A stretch of DNA of 64,000 bases, taken from Echinometra lucunter (Eukaryota; Echinodermata; Echinoidea; Camarodonta; Echinometridae). Position 1 is the first letter of the stretch; the number at the start of each line of letters is the position of its first letter. The notes under the pieces were generated by a model. It was not told the DNA's origin and did no database searches. It saw nothing but the letters and a program-made list of their open reading frames with translations. This document shows, in pieces, positions 1-14,800 of this stretch. The DNA is taken from assembly GCA_029962745.1 (NCBI GenBank), contig CM057156.1:2371114-2435113 (forward strand), written 5' to 3'. The position numbers were made by a program, and so were the translations under genes.

Positions 1-553
1 ACACAGCATTCAAGGTGATTGAGCAATGTTTACATACATTTCATGGTCATTATACTTGTACTGTACATTGTACAAGTGGCTTCTTATTCAACATATATTT
101 TTAGTGTTCCACTTCCTCTTTGTCATGATAGCTTCTGCTCAACTGTTATCCTTCCTTTCAGGGTTCCATGAAACAATAATTGGGGAAAAATGGGGAAAAA
201 CAGAAAGAAAATGGGTGCAATTAATTGTGGATTTAAAAAAAAAAAAATTATCGCAGAGATACAACAATGGGCTGAAGCCAGTGCATGGTGCTAATGCCCT
301 TGAGTGTAACTTTCTTGTGCAGGGCATTAGACCTATATTTGCCACTCTGTATCCAGGAGAAAAATGGAGACCTGAAAGAATTCTGCAAACCCTCATGAAT
401 GGGGAAAGTCATATGAGCAGGATAACTGTAAAAGCAGCCTCTTCAAATTTCTGTCATTAAAGTGAAGGTTTGTTTTTGTTATTGAGAGGTCATTGGGGGT
501 CATTTTCATTTTCAGGGTTCATTTACCCTCAAGTGTTAAGTGTCCAGTCCTGT
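1..553. other. Intron sequence, left edge
   Basis: This is the last part of the SHC intron entering the window. A frame of about 140 codons is open at 26-460, but it crosses a poly-A run, has no splice context matching SHC and resembles no family I know. I treat it as chance. Confidence 0.5.
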
Positions 554-969
554 TTAACCCATTCGTGACAGAGGTCCACTTTTTGTGGTTTGACCTAATA
601 ACTTTTGATGCAAAGCCCTAAAAATCATACCAAATACATGAGCAGAAAGAGCAAAATATTCTACACAAACTGCGGCCATTTTGGTTGCGTCAATATTTGT
701 TGTTTGATGCTGAAGATTTTTTAAATGAAAATAAGCATTAAAATCCTTAAATTGGCAATGTGATAGAAAGTTTAAAATCACCATTTTCCCCTGCAAATTG
801 GCTACTTTTTGACTTCTCATCATAATTTCTGTCAATTTATATTCATTTCAGATACATGACGTTATATAAGAACAATGTAGCAATAAAATAAAAATGTTGG
901 TGTTGCCAATTTGAAGAATAAAAGCTGATCAAATTAGGCTTTAAATAATTCCTGTCACGAATGGGTTAA
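554..969. mobile_element. TTAA miniature element, family 1, copy 1
   Basis: Bounded by TTAA on both sides (554-557, 966-969). Its inverted ends read CCCATTCGTGACAG and CTGTCACGAATGGG. TTAA target sites and CCC/GGG ends fit non-autonomous piggyBac-like elements. Other copies are at 24197 and 56461. Inside, AAATTGGCAA and its complement recur. It has no coding capacity and sits 90 bases before SHC exon a. Confidence 0.85.
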
Positions 970-1059
970 AACGTACATGTCCATGTAGTCACCTTTTAGA
1001 AGAGTAAATCTGCATTTTTAATGTTTTTCTCTCTCTCTTTTGTTTCTGGATGTATACAG

Positions 1060-1179
1060 GCAAGCAAAACAATCTGTAAGATTGTAGGAGAGAATCCTAA
1101 CATTCTATTTGGAGGTGCTAATGTCAATCTCACCATATCTACAGCCAGCATTAACATCAGGATAAAAGAAACAGGAAAG
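1060..1179 (+). CDS. SHC1: SHC exon a: PTB core strand segment
   Basis: The exon encodes 40 residues, from [19 protein letters not shown] to [10 protein letters not shown], and ends in phase 0. It aligns with the vertebrate PTB segment SILGRSNLKFAGMPITLTVS followed by TSSLNL. The acceptor is ATACAG after a CT-rich tract and the donor is AAG|GTAATG. The open frame runs further upstream, but the residues before 1060 are intronic polypyrimidine text. Earlier PTB exons, carrying the equivalent of human Arg67, must lie to the left of the window. Confidence 0.9.
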
Positions 1180-2695
1180 GTAATGTTCACATACATGTAT
1201 AGCCTTAACCTGTTGAGCAATATTAGCCCAAGATAACTTGGGCTACTATGGAAAATGTTATAATGAAATCAAATTATGCTCAGTGGGTGATTTCAAGTTT
1301 GGTGTTGGAGGCTAGTGTTGGTGTTGTGAGAACACCAACACCAGCCCCAACACTAACACCAGCCCCAACACCAAACTTGAAATCAGGCTGGTGTTGGGAT
1401 TGACCTCTTAAAATATGACATATTTCCGATGGTCAGTGTTGCCCGCTGGTGTTGAATGTCGTCTGCTGAACCGAGTATCACGGTTCGTGCTGACGATTTA
1501 CATGTAATTTCCCCTTTCACCAACACCAGCCCCTAGGGATCGGGAAATTCATGACTTCAAGTACGGTGTTGGTGTTGGTGTTGTATTCTTTACATGTTAT
1601 TGCTGCTTGCCCCTTGCACAAGTGCAGAACGAGCTGATGCTACGGCCACTCATGTTACATGTTGGTGGTTAAACCCATTTTACAGTCAAGACAACTTTTA
1701 ACAATTAAAACCATATATTTTCTGTGGAAGAGTAATATTTTTCCTCTTGGATTCTTTGAATGATTATGCAATTTGAATCCAATATGATGTACATGTAAGT
1801 TTATTAGAATTTCTGAACAAAAGAGATTTTATCGTCAACATTTTTTCACCGTAGAGAATGATGTCAATTGGTGTTGAGCTATCAGTAAGGAGATCGGCAT
1901 CGGCCATCTAAACTGACCGTCGGTGTTGGGGCTCGGTTCAGCAGCCTTTCTACGCTTTCAACACCAACACCAGCATCGCACACCATACTTGAAATCATCC
2001 ATTGGGGCAGGGTTATTAATCACCTTCAGTGATATTTCTAGTCTTTTTCCTAGTTTCTGTCAAAATGTAATTGTTAAATGAATATGTTAAAATATAGGCC
2101 AACACACCTTAAATGTATCCAGCATACCCCTCCAACTCATGAATTTCAAATGCTCCATGTTGTGGGCGAGCACACAACTCTATTCATTTGTACGAGATGT
2201 CATTGATGTAAGGAAGAGGCAGTTGCTTATTGGAGAATCATTGGAAGAAGAGATAATGACATTTGCAGCTGTGTTTATGAATGTAAATTGAGTCTCAAGA
2301 TAGATGGATGGCAGTTGCTTATATTACCAAACATCTCTCTGGTTTCATGTCCAAGGCTATTCTGTAACCAGTTTACACTGGGGGATGTATGGTACATGTA
2401 ATGAGGAGCCATTCGACTTGAGGAAAGCAATATGAAATTTGTGTAGAATCATTTTATGAACCATTATTAAATGAGCAACCATCTGAGTGTTACAGATGTA
2501 GGCCTGAAGGAAGGCTATTTAAGGGTATTGCAATGTACCTACATACATGTACATGCAAATAAGAGGAGATTTAAACTTTATACACCACTTTTCATAGCAT
2601 GTTTTGCAATGTTCCCATGAAGATTTACAAGGGGTCCAGATTTAAATTTTTGGGTCTGTATGCATTGAGCTCTATTTTTATTTGTTATTTATATG

Positions 2696-2734
<39 letters not shown>

Positions 2735-2851
2735 TTCATTCATTCATTCATTCATTCATTCATTCATTCATTCATTCATTCATTCATTCATTCATTCATT
2801 CATTCATTCATTCATTCATTCATTCATTCATTCATTCATTCATTCATTCAT

Positions 2852-2882
<31 letters not shown>

Positions 2883-5800
2883 TTATTTATTTGGAGGGGG
2901 TGGAGAGGAGGGGCCCAGATTAAGATTTTGGGAGCCCAAGTGTCCCAGGTACCTGTTAGTGTTGAATCCCATGTATCCTGTATTTATCCAGTTTTCATGT
3001 CCAGTTTACATTATTTTCTAGCAATACAATAAGAACCGAACGGAAATTCGCTGAACATGGCACTTCTGAACAGGACCGAACCGAACCGAACTTAAAGGCC
3101 AAGTTCGGAAGTTCGGCAGTTTATAATACAGGATCATTGATTCAGCCCTCGGTGAAGACTTTTTTCCTGAATTAATTATCTTTCCCTTTCATTCAGAAAA
3201 TAAAATAAATAACAAAGAATCATGCAATAAATGCAGTAACTATTTTTTGTCATACAAAATATATTTATAAAAAACAGTGACTTCCAAATGCAGTAAAGAT
3301 AGAGAGGGTTCTGGTGGTCATTTGTTATCGATGCTCACCCTTTTATTTTTTTTTATACTGTATTGCCGAACCCCGAACCGAACCAAAATTCGGAAATAAA
3401 AGTGCCGAACTCTACCAAACCGAACCGAACCCGAACATGGTGCTAAATTTACAGCCCTACAATAAGTTTTGCTAGTCAGAATGGATGAGGGGGAGTTATT
3501 ATACATGTGTTTTTAAAGTCTATTGGGAATGGAATGACCAATGTAAACTTGACCAAGGAATCAGACCTTACCCTGTCTTGACTCTCTGTTCCATTAAGTT
3601 AAATTCCATTCTTCATCATACAGGTACATGTACATGTAAGATTAACAGTACTCATTAACATATGTATTGCACATGTAGTCCTGTTTACCTGTCATGACTA
3701 ATGATCATTAAATTGTTATTTGATGGCCATTAGAATTGAAAGTAAGGCCTGCAAGTTAGCTTCAACAATCAGATACTGAACATAATGATAATGTGATCTA
3801 CTTTTGAGAGATATAAATGAAGGTCTGGTGGAGTGTAATATCTATTATTACAGCTCAAAAGTACTTTCGTTATTTTCAATACTACATATACACGTACGTT
3901 GTTGACAATCAAACCTATTAGTAATGGTAATGAAGATAAAAAAGTAATCAGTTTGGCACACTTTGACAGAGTAGAAGATCAAGTGCGTGTATATTTCTGA
4001 ACACCCTCCCCCCCCCCCCCCCCATCCCAAGTTTAGCTCCATATTTGCCAGTCAAATAACCCATAGAAGTACAGAGCTCTTTAGAGGTCTAAATTAATCA
4101 TCTTCAGTCCTCAAATTGGCAACAACTATTATTTTTTTTTCCACTCTTACATAGTTTGAAAAAAATAAAATAGATATAACATGAACCAAAATGAATTATG
4201 ATTGTAAACTTTAAGTAGAAACTGCCAATTTGAACGTGGAATAGGGATTACATAATATTAACTGCGTTGCCAATTTAAAAACTTTAATGATTTGTTACAT
4301 TTAAACTGCTTTAATTGAAAAACGCAACATCATACTGCATTGAAAATGGACTCAAAATTTTCAGTGAATTTTTCTCTTTCTACTCATGTATAATTTCTCA
4401 TGCCCAGCACTCTGGACCGACAGATACTGCCAAAGCATCTCCTAAAGGAGACACTGTACGTCTATGGGTTAACAAGGCTTTCAAATTCAGGATAAAGTGT
4501 TACACTTCAGTCTTCCATGTAGAGACATCAGAGAGATGTCTGAGGCACTATAACAATCCAGAATATTATTATCATTATACCATTAATTGATATGTTCATC
4601 TTACTTCCCTTTCTTTAAAAACAAATGAACAAGAACAAAACCAAACAGACAAATGAACAAAATTTTATTGGGAATGTGGAGTAAAACAGTTTCTAGGGCA
4701 TTAACATATACACACAAAGCTTCTATAAAGTTACAGGGGATTTTGATGTGGAGTGCAAAGTGCATTTCATTTTCCTGCTTGGTGTGCATGCAATAATAAT
4801 AATCTTTATTTGGAATCTATTCAGTTTGATCATTTGTGTTTAGTCTACAGGTATGTATACAATTGTTAGGCACTGTGGGTTAAAGAAAATTGGTTCAACT
4901 GGTCTAAAAAGCAGTATTTTTTTATTGGAAGCAAAATTCATGAAGAACTGAATTATAAAATATAACCATGCTTATTGCCCACTGAATATTAACAGTTATA
5001 TAATATTGACTGGCATTAATGATATACCAACCTATATCACCCAAGGGCTCAATAAATTAGATGAGTACTAAGCCTGAGATGTAACTCAGGGTGAGTCTAT
5101 AGAAAATGTGTGCTATAACATTTCCATTAGTGTACTGTCTGTAGTGTAGAAAAACCTTAACCCCACCCAATCTGAAATCCAGGGTAACCATGCTTTTCTT
5201 GCCAGATCTACCTTCAATATGAATTTGAGCCAAACTACTAATTCAGATGCCGATTGATATTCAGTAGAATACTTCCGCAAATAATTTTTCTGCACTTGAG
5301 CTTACAGGTATACATGTATGTAGGCTAGCAGTATTATGAAGGGGCTTATACCGTATGCATGTAGACCTCATGGAAATAATGGCAACTGTTGAAGACAGAA
5401 TGCCATGTTGGGTGTGTCTTAAGAACATGGCCATCACTCGGGGGGGGGGGGGGGGGGGGGACATGTCCCCCCCAAATGGGGATATGTAGTAAGTAGTTGA
5501 CAAGTACTCAAATAATCTACCCCTTTTTCACCAAAAGCATGTTCACACATTAACTATATTTTTCAATTGTTCTTACCATTGTACAAAGTGCATTGTACTA
5601 TGCATGTACATGTATCTGATAAAAAATGGAATTTTATCTTTCAGCGAATGTTTGTAAGTTTTGTATGTTACATGTATCTCTTTATTCCAACATTCATGTA
5701 CTTGTAGTTACCTTATTTGCAGTTACTACTGCACTGCACTTGCACCTACTTAATGTATCTATATTATTCTTTTCAATATCTTTTGACTTGCAGCCCATAG

Positions 5801-8800
5801 CCAATCATCAGATGCAAGGCATCTCATTTGCTTCAGGTGGTGATGCTGTAAGTACCTGCCAAACTTTCTAACTTTCAGGGGGGTGTTTCACAAAGACTTA
5901 AGTTGGACTTACAGTCATGCTTAAGCACCAATTTGCATCCGGTATTTAACGCGCAATCTCATCGGTAGACTTTCTAATAGCCCGCGCCCCTTAGCATGAT
6001 CTGACCAATGTGGTCATGCATGATATACAGCATGCAACTAGGAATTTAAAGACAATGGTTAAATCTTGTTTTGTTACTTGAAAATGGGATAAACATAAGG
6101 GTTATAGTGTAAAAATACCAGTCTGGAAGTTTCAAAGTATAATATCCACAGGAAGTATTTTTAAATATCAAAAATATGAACCAATGTTTGAAAAATATAC
6201 GAGGGTCGGTTGCACAGAATAGACATAAGGAGTGCGCATGTGCATATGACTCTCCTTACTGTACTGTGTGTATTGGCGTATCACGCGGCGGGAGGCACAT
6301 AACGGCATTTTCAAATTCAAGCAAAGTGGTCCTCTTAGTGATTGTCTCGTGAGACGAAGGATAATAAAATCGCCGTTTGCGTCTAACTTACACTTTTTCA
6401 TTCCAAATTATGGTTGGTTTCAGGGTGTTTGAGTACAAATACAAGTACTCCTATACATGTTTCATCTTAGTTTGAGAATTTTTTAAATCAGATACTCACA
6501 AAGTTAGCCAATGCCTTTAAGTGCGACTTTAAGTCCAACTTAACTCTTTACTGAAACACCCCCTGATCTATCTTTGACAATTGACAGAATGGTGACATGA
6601 CATTACCCGGGTATATCTTTGTGGGTTTAAAGATACAGAAGAGTGATGTGCATTCTGTCAAGTATCTCATCCCAAATTAAACCGTCAAACAAAATCACCC
6701 TGGAAACCTTTGTGATGTAATCATTTAGAGACCTCATGGTGCAGAAGGAAATTAAATGAGTAACAGTGAAAAAAAAAAAATTGATGTTAATATATTATAG
6801 CTTCTTGCTGGAAAAGATATTCCTGAACATCAAGAATTCTTTTGTCTGTCAACTTCCAATAAAAGATGCAGAATAATTCCCTAACTTGTCACATGTTATG
6901 TCACGTTCATAGTGATATCTGGTGATTAAAGTATTCTTCGTGTTCACAGAAGATTCCTAGTCTCCCCCTTTAAATGTAACAGCATGAACAATTACCGATC
7001 TATCTCCAGCGTTTAATAATAAACCCTGGGATATGACTTGGATAGATCCCAAATTTATCACTGTGGGAAGAATTCAGCACACGTGTTACCACAGGAGGGA
7101 CATTAAGGTGTTAGAATGACAACTGATTAATAAGCCCAGATATCTTCATGGGCTTCATAAATAAATCTCTGGCAAGGATCAAGTTCCTTAACTTCATTGT
7201 GCATCAATTGCTGTCTGTTTGCGCATCATGGCAATAAATCTTGTAGATGGCAATGTTCACATTGAAAGGGCTGTTTCGAACTGATTTTTTGGGTCTTGAT
7301 AGACCTCTATGCTTTTATCCCCCTGTTCAGACACAAAACTTTTATCCCGAAACTCAATGAAGATTGAAGAAACATAAAATTGTCATCGTATAGCCTATGG
7401 ACCGTTCAGACACACATCCCGACCTCTCAGAAGAAACATTGTATAGATGCGCATGTTATCATGGCAAGGTCATGTCAACACGCTCACATTAAGCCCCGTC
7501 CAGTTATGCCGTTCTATGGTCGCCATACGTTCAGACGCACACGGGTCGTGATTCTTTATTGAGTTCTAGTGTGATATGATGCTCAGACCCCAGTTTCGTT
7601 ATACAACGTTTCTTTATATGTCCTTTCGTTAGTCAGCGTTCGGGCACACAAATCCATCGTATAGCTATACTCTTTTGGTATAGCTATATTGTTTTGGTAT
7701 AGCTATATCGTTTTGACATAGCTATACAACATATTTTTTTAGTCTGAACACAGGGTTAGTTTCCATATACTGGTAAAAGGCTTTATCAGTACTAAAATAC
7801 TTCATGCCATTTAAAAGTTATTGATAGTTTCTAACCTTTCAACATCCTCAGAATTAAGAGAGATATCATTAATATTCTGTGTAAACACGTGTTTTACCAA
7901 GATTGTTACCCTTAAGAGGAGAAATATATACCATAGTCTTCATATACATGTATTTATGATCTGAAAGATCTGTTTTGAATTAAAAAAAAAATGCATTGTA
8001 GATTTTAAGTTAAACAAATATTCTGCTTGATTTCAGTATGGCATGTACAGTTTGTCTAAGTTGAAAACCCTATGTAGGAAGGTCATTATAAACACACCTC
8101 AAAGACTGACAGAGAAAATGTACTAACAACCCTAAAATAGTATTACCTCAGCTATGATAAGAAGTGATAACTTTATCACAAAGAATAATATCTTTCTTTA
8201 TGAGATTTTGGATGTTGCTTGTTCCAACTGAAGGTTGTAATTTTGTTATTATTTTTCATTTGGGAAGTCATCCAAGAGTTCACTAGGACATCCTGTATAG
8301 GGTAACATAATTATCTTCCTGTCCAAAGTGTACACTGCTGAGAGATTCTACTGGATTACTAAATAATAAAATTGTTATTGTCTGGTGTACTTTCTTTCCA
8401 TCCTTCCTGTTCACATTCTGATTTATTATATGGTCTTATTTTACATAAAAAACACGGAAATATTCTGATCGAAGGTCTTTTTACAATAGAGGTATTTGAT
8501 TTCAATACATATTTCATTTTTCTGCAAAGGTTTCATTTTCCCCACACTTCTACACAGTTCCATATTTTCCTTGTACATTGTATTGTATCCTGCATTTTAT
8601 TGTATTTATTGTTTATTTTTTACATTCATTTCTTTTCATATTTGTCGAGCCACCGAGATGGGGTGAGACTAAAGAATCCTTTAGAGGAATCCTTAGCAGC
8701 GTCCATCCGTCGTCCGTCCGTGATGCTTATGAAACTTGAATAACTTTGCAACCATTTGCCTGTTTGTAACCAAACTTGGATGATAGATGCTCTATAGAGA

Positions 8801-11800
8801 CCTCAGTGTTATTCGATGGTCAAAGGTCATGTACATGTATGTGGGTCAAAGGTCAAATGAGGTCAAATGTTAAAATTTAACTACATGTTTCTACTGGGGT
8901 TAGTAGCTTTTGAACCACTAGCCGGTTCGTAACCAAACTTGGATGGTAGATGCCTTACAGGGATGTCAATTTTATTTTGGGGTCAAAGGTCAGGTATGTA
9001 GGTCAGAGGTGAAATGAGGTCAAATGTTGAAAATTAACTGCAAGTTTCTACTTGGGGTTGGGGGGGGGGTAACTTTCGAACCAAATTAAAAGCCCATTTG
9101 TAACCTAACTTGGATGGTAGATGGCTTACAGGGGCCTCACTATTATTTGGGGTCAAAGCCAAAGGTCATGTATATAGGTCAAAGGTCAAATTTTACAATT
9201 CACATCTGTACCTGCAGGAATGACAGCACACAAATGTGGCAAAGGGGAGGAGTAACTCTCATGAAATATTAAATGCCTCTCTTCATATCTCCCTCTGATA
9301 AATATTCAATTTCTTTATTACACAGAATATCGTTCATTTCGTCGTAAGCTTATACATGTCACTCTATTTTAAAGAGTAATTGTTCAGATAGGAAGGCAAG
9401 GGTAGATTGCCAGCATGCCCGGAAGCTTCAGTATTTTGTGTGTAATGCCCTCTGTTGATAGGACATCCAGTAGCAGTTGTTCTATATTCATCAAAATAGA
9501 GATTTCCTTCTTGTCTTAGGTGGTCATACTCAATCTCTTCTCACTTTTTATACCCTTCACCATAACGTATTTGACAATGTTGGACAGAAAGTATGCGGGA
9601 TTTAGGGTGGTGTCAAATCCAGGCATAGTGGGTGAGAAGAGGGAAAATGTCTAAATATATATAAGTTGAAACTTAAAAGGGTGTGTAATATTGAAACCTG
9701 TCCTTTGAGTAGGAAATTATGACAGGGGCAAGGGGTGGCATACTTTGAATGTGCATAGGTCAAGATATTGAAATGGTACAAATAAACAAGTTCTTTCTGA
9801 ATACCAAACTACATGTACATGTACATTAACAAATCAGTGGTTTTCTCTTTAAAATGGAGGTGTTATTTTTGGTTTTGGGTATTTGATTTGTATCCCAGCT
9901 ACTAATGGATATTTGTAATGTACCAGAGTTTATATTGCATTTAGAGGTGTCGTAGTCTAAAATTCTAGTGAATATGTCAACAGACTGTGGATCTCATGGT
10001 CCGAGTTTGAATCCTACCGTGGGACTAATGTCCTTTGGCAAGATATGATGCTACATTTCACCTAGGTGTTGAGTGGGTACCTCGGTAGGATGCAAAAGTC
10101 ATTGTGATTTGTTTAGCATTGTGAGTGCCTGCAGTGCTCCCCAGGGATTGGAGAAGGTGCATACACTGTGCCTGAATCTGATGCAGGGTATTGATATTTC
10201 TGTAAAGTGCTTAGAGACATCTGAAAAATATATCAGGGTCTATAGAAATCCAGAATATTATTATTATTATTATTTATGAAAGCAGTGCCCATATCATTTT
10301 TTAGTACTTTAAAGAAAATCAATTTAAAAAAAAACAAAAAAAACATTTTTTTAAAAAGAATAGAGAGACAAGGAAAATCATCCACACTGATCATATTCCA
10401 TAGCTGACATACTAAATCAGTCATTGCTTTGTCCCACAGTAACTCGCAATTAAAGGGAAGATTGCAATTAAAATAAGATTAATGATTATGATGAGTGAAG
10501 TGCTGTTAAAATATGCATAAAGTGTTCTCTGCATAATTGAGCGTGGGATCACTGGGACCAGCATTTTACTGAGCCATCTTATGTAAACATTGGACACTTA
10601 ATAGCCTTTTAAGTGTAGGGTTCAACGGAAATCTGTGACAGTTACCTGCCCAGATTATCCATTTTCTCTCTTCTGTTGGATTAAAGGCATTGGCTAACTT
10701 TGTGAGTATCTGATTTAAAAAATTCTCAAAATAAGATGAAACATGTGTATGAGTACTTGGATTTGTACTCAAAAACCCTGAAACCAACCATAATTTGGAA
10801 TGAAAAAATGTAAGTTAGACGCAAACGGCAATTTTATTATCCTTCATCTCACGAGACAATCACTAAGAGGACCACTTTGCTTGAATTTGAAAATACCGTT
10901 ATGTGCCTCCCGCCGCGTGATTCGCCAATACATAAGCGCATGCGCACTCCTCATGTCTATTCTGTGCAACCGACCCTCGTATATCTTTTTCAAACATTGG
11001 TTCACATTTTTTATATTTAAAAATACTTCCTGTGCATATTATACTTTGAAACTATCAGACTGGTATTTTCGCACTATAACCCTTATGTTTATCCCATTTG
11101 CAAGTAACAAAACAAGATTTTTATAAATCATAACAATGTTAACCAATGTCTTTAATTTAAGATCCTTTCATTGCATCATTGTAGTCCATGATGATGTAGT
11201 GATGGATATGCTTGTAACTCTTATCAATCATATATTCATATTCCATCTCTTTCCTCTATATTTGTCCACTCTCTCATTTTACAGGAAACTCAGAACTATG
11301 TGGCATATGTGGCAAAGGACCCAGTGAATGGAAGAGGTAAGAATTATTAAAGGATAAGTCCACCCTAGACGTTTCATTGTTTCAATAAAAGGAGATAAAT
11401 ATGAACAGCATTTTAAAAAAGAAATGAGCAAAATCGGTCAAAGAATAAGAAAATTACACTCATTTACATTTTCTAGTAAATTACTCTTGGCTCTGCAAAT
11501 TGGCAACACTCTTGACATCATATGCGAGCAGGTCTCCATTCACTTTGTACATGAAATTTCAGATTTTCTGGATTTTCTTGAAAGTTACACATTTTCTTAC
11601 CCCATAGTCAAAGTATGTTATGTAAAAAGCAATTCTTCTGAACAGACATTGATTATGGGGGTTAGAAAATGTGTAACTTCCAAGAAAATTGAGCAAATGT
11701 GAAATTTCATGTACTAAGTGAATGGAGACCTGCTCACATATGATGTCATCAGTGCTGTCAATTTGCAGAGCCGAGAGTAGTTTACTAGAAAATGAAAATG

Positions 11801-14800
11801 AGTGTAATTTTCTTATTCTTTGACCGATTTTGCTCATTTCTTTTTTAAAATGCTGTTCATATTTATCTCCTTTTATTCAAACAGTGAAACTTCTAGGGTG
11901 GACTTACCCTTTAAGGATATATCCACAATGACCAAGCTGTAGGTCTTCATGTAAGTTCACATCTTTGATCTGATTTGAGAACAACTATGGATTGTACTCT
12001 GCAGAGCATAGTTGTTTTTGTTTTTTTTTTGGGGGGGGAGGAATTGGGGAGGGGAGCAGCGGCTTGAGAGGTGGTGGGGTTCAGTGAGAGCTTTAGTGAG
12101 CAAATAATCACCATTGGTGAAGGTGCTGGACAAACTATCACTTCCGAGGCGATCTGGTTGTAGCTATCTTTCTGAAGCGAAGAGAAAAGATAGCATATAC
12201 ATCCAGATCCCCTCAGAAGTGATAGTTTGATTGCCTGAAACCAAAAGGTGATTATTTGCTTTATATTCCATATCTGAAACGATTTAACTGTATAGAAAGA
12301 AAAGGATATTTCACTTCTCGAGGAGAAGAATTCTGGTTTAAAAATCAAGGTTTAAAATCAGGGAAAGAATTTCTGACAGCACTGCTCTGCAAATGCCTGT
12401 TTTAGCGCGTATCTTGTGAAAGTGTAGTGGGCGCGTGACTTGCTTTGCCTCTTAGCTCAACAAGTAAGCCGATTGTGACGTCACAAAAGAAGCAAATAAT
12501 TCTACTGTAATGTTCGGCTAGATCAAAGTTCACACACTTTTCTTTCTGCGCGTACTCATAAAAGAAACAAAGAATTTTACTGTGATGGAAAAAAGTGGAA
12601 CAAATAATCACAGGGGTCATGCCCTTTTATTGCGCGCATACTCAAAATATTGATAACGCATTGTGACTCTATTTACTGAAGTGATTAGCGAAACACAAAA
12701 GTGCCATCACCGCGATTTCATGAACTTTTCTTATCGGGTGATGATTAATGGAGAAACTACACTTCATCACATGAGTAACTTTGACCAATCCTATAGCAAG
12801 ATTTTTAGTATGTGGAATATAATGCGATATATTCATGTGCTAGTATGATTTGGTTTTGAACTGTAATGTTCCATATCTGAGGTGTCTATGTAGACGTCTT
12901 CTTCCAATGGCTTTTTCAGTAATATTGACAAGGGAAGAAATATTACTTTATAAGACCATCTGTTTATTATAATCCTCTTTGGTACATGATATGACACACA
13001 AACTGAAGCATATTAGGAGTACAATCAGTCTAGAAGAAGCTGCAAGTAATAAGGCATTGTAAGGGAAGTCCCCAAATGGCCTCACATCACTTCTACATTA
13101 GAACTAGGTAGTCTTCTGACCATACTGTCAGTGATTAACATTTGGCCAGGAACGACCATTGTGACAATGACGGATACATTGTCACAAGCTGTCACAGGAA
13201 TTTGAATTGAAAAGCAAGATGTTGTGAGGGAGTAAAAATCATAAGGAAAAGATTGTGCATAATTGCATTGTTGCATTGTTTTGTTGTTGTTGTTTTTTTG
13301 TTGTTGGTGGGTTTTTTTTTTTTTTGGGGGGGGGGGGGGGTTCAAAGTAAGTGCTTGAAACAAGAAACAGAATATTCATTTATCTGCTTCTGTTGTTTGA
13401 TGAATGATAGCATTTTTGAGAACCATAATCTTCTGAAATTGGTCTCTTAAATGTTCTTGTAGATAAGATAAAACATAATCACCCGTTGACTATTATTGCA
13501 TTGAGTTTTTCCTTCATGTGCATTGTGCATATACATTTCAAACTTGCTAAAAACGTAAGAATTGTCAGTAGGAAGACATTTGAGATTAGTAAAATTAGTT
13601 GTATTTGTAAAGTGATGAAGACGTGAGTGTGATAAGAGTTCTAGGGGCTGTTTGTCTGAGACTAAAGGAGAATATTGTCTTCTGCCACATGAGATCAGAT
13701 TACTGGTATCTGTCTAATCAGGGGTCGTGGTCTAATTATAGAAAATGTAAATAGAAGCCAGGTTACATAAGTAGTGTGGGATTATTAGCATATATACAGT
13801 ATTAATTACACCCCCACCAAACATATAGGAATCAGCGTACGGCCGGTTGGTCGGGCAGTTTGGCTGGCAGGCAGGCGGGTGGTTCGTCAGTCCATTGCAA
13901 ATCTTGTGGATTGAACTACTTTCTCACTTTTTGAGCAATGCTCATGAAATTTGGCACACACATTGGTCTTGTGATGAAAATGGGGAATACATATATATCT
14001 TTTGAGTGTGTCGGAAACTGCGATGCCATGGTAACGGTAGATTATGGCAATAAATCAGTAGAAAATATTGGGGATCGAACTACATAATCCTCATTTTTTA
14101 ATCACTGCTCAGGAAATTTGGCATACACTTTGAGGCAGGGGTATTGATCATCTTTAGTGATATTTCTACTTCAATCTGAAATTAATATTAGACCTCTGTT
14201 GAATCATTAGGCCACTTTACACAAGACCTGAATCTGGAAACCATTTTGAGTGAGAGATGTTTGTACAAAAGGTCTCTCTTTTAGTTTCCCCCTTTATAAT
14301 CCTCTCCATTTTAAAACACTTTGGCTTTGAGCAGATGAATTTAAGTAAAGTTGCAACAGAGCAAGGAGTATCAGCCATGGCGAAGGTATTACATAATCAG
14401 AACTCATTCCTTAAAATGAATAAATACTATTAAAAGAAATAAATAATCTTTCTACAAGAATTGAGATAACTTTGCCAGAATCTACACATCTTGTATCTTT
14501 AAAGAGACTCTGTGGCAAGAGGATAATAAGTCGGATATCTTGAATTCTTGCTAAATTTTGTGTCCTATATATAAATAAAAAAATCCTTTCAAGTTCAAGA
14601 GTTCCTTTAAGATTCAGGTATGGTTAGTCATTGAGTTTTGCTTGACATGTGCTCACCCATCCCAGCAGTCAGTTGTACTTGTCTTGTTACAGACCTCCCT
14701 GTAGCATGACAGATCCTTCCAGAAGGACTCATCTGTGCAATATGATTCATATCATAGGACAGCTGACCCCCCCCCCCCCCCTTCCCCCACCCAATTTGTA

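Noticed and set aside
26..460. Open frame of about 144 codons at the left edge
   Set aside because: It crosses a poly-A run, matches no family I know and has no splice phase match to SHC exon a.
2599..3032. Long Phe/Ile/His/Ser-repeat frames
   Set aside because: They are translations of the TTTA/TTCA microsatellite.
11424..11837. Two opposing frames starting [10 protein letters not shown]
   Set aside because: They are the same palindrome arm read on both strands, not genes.
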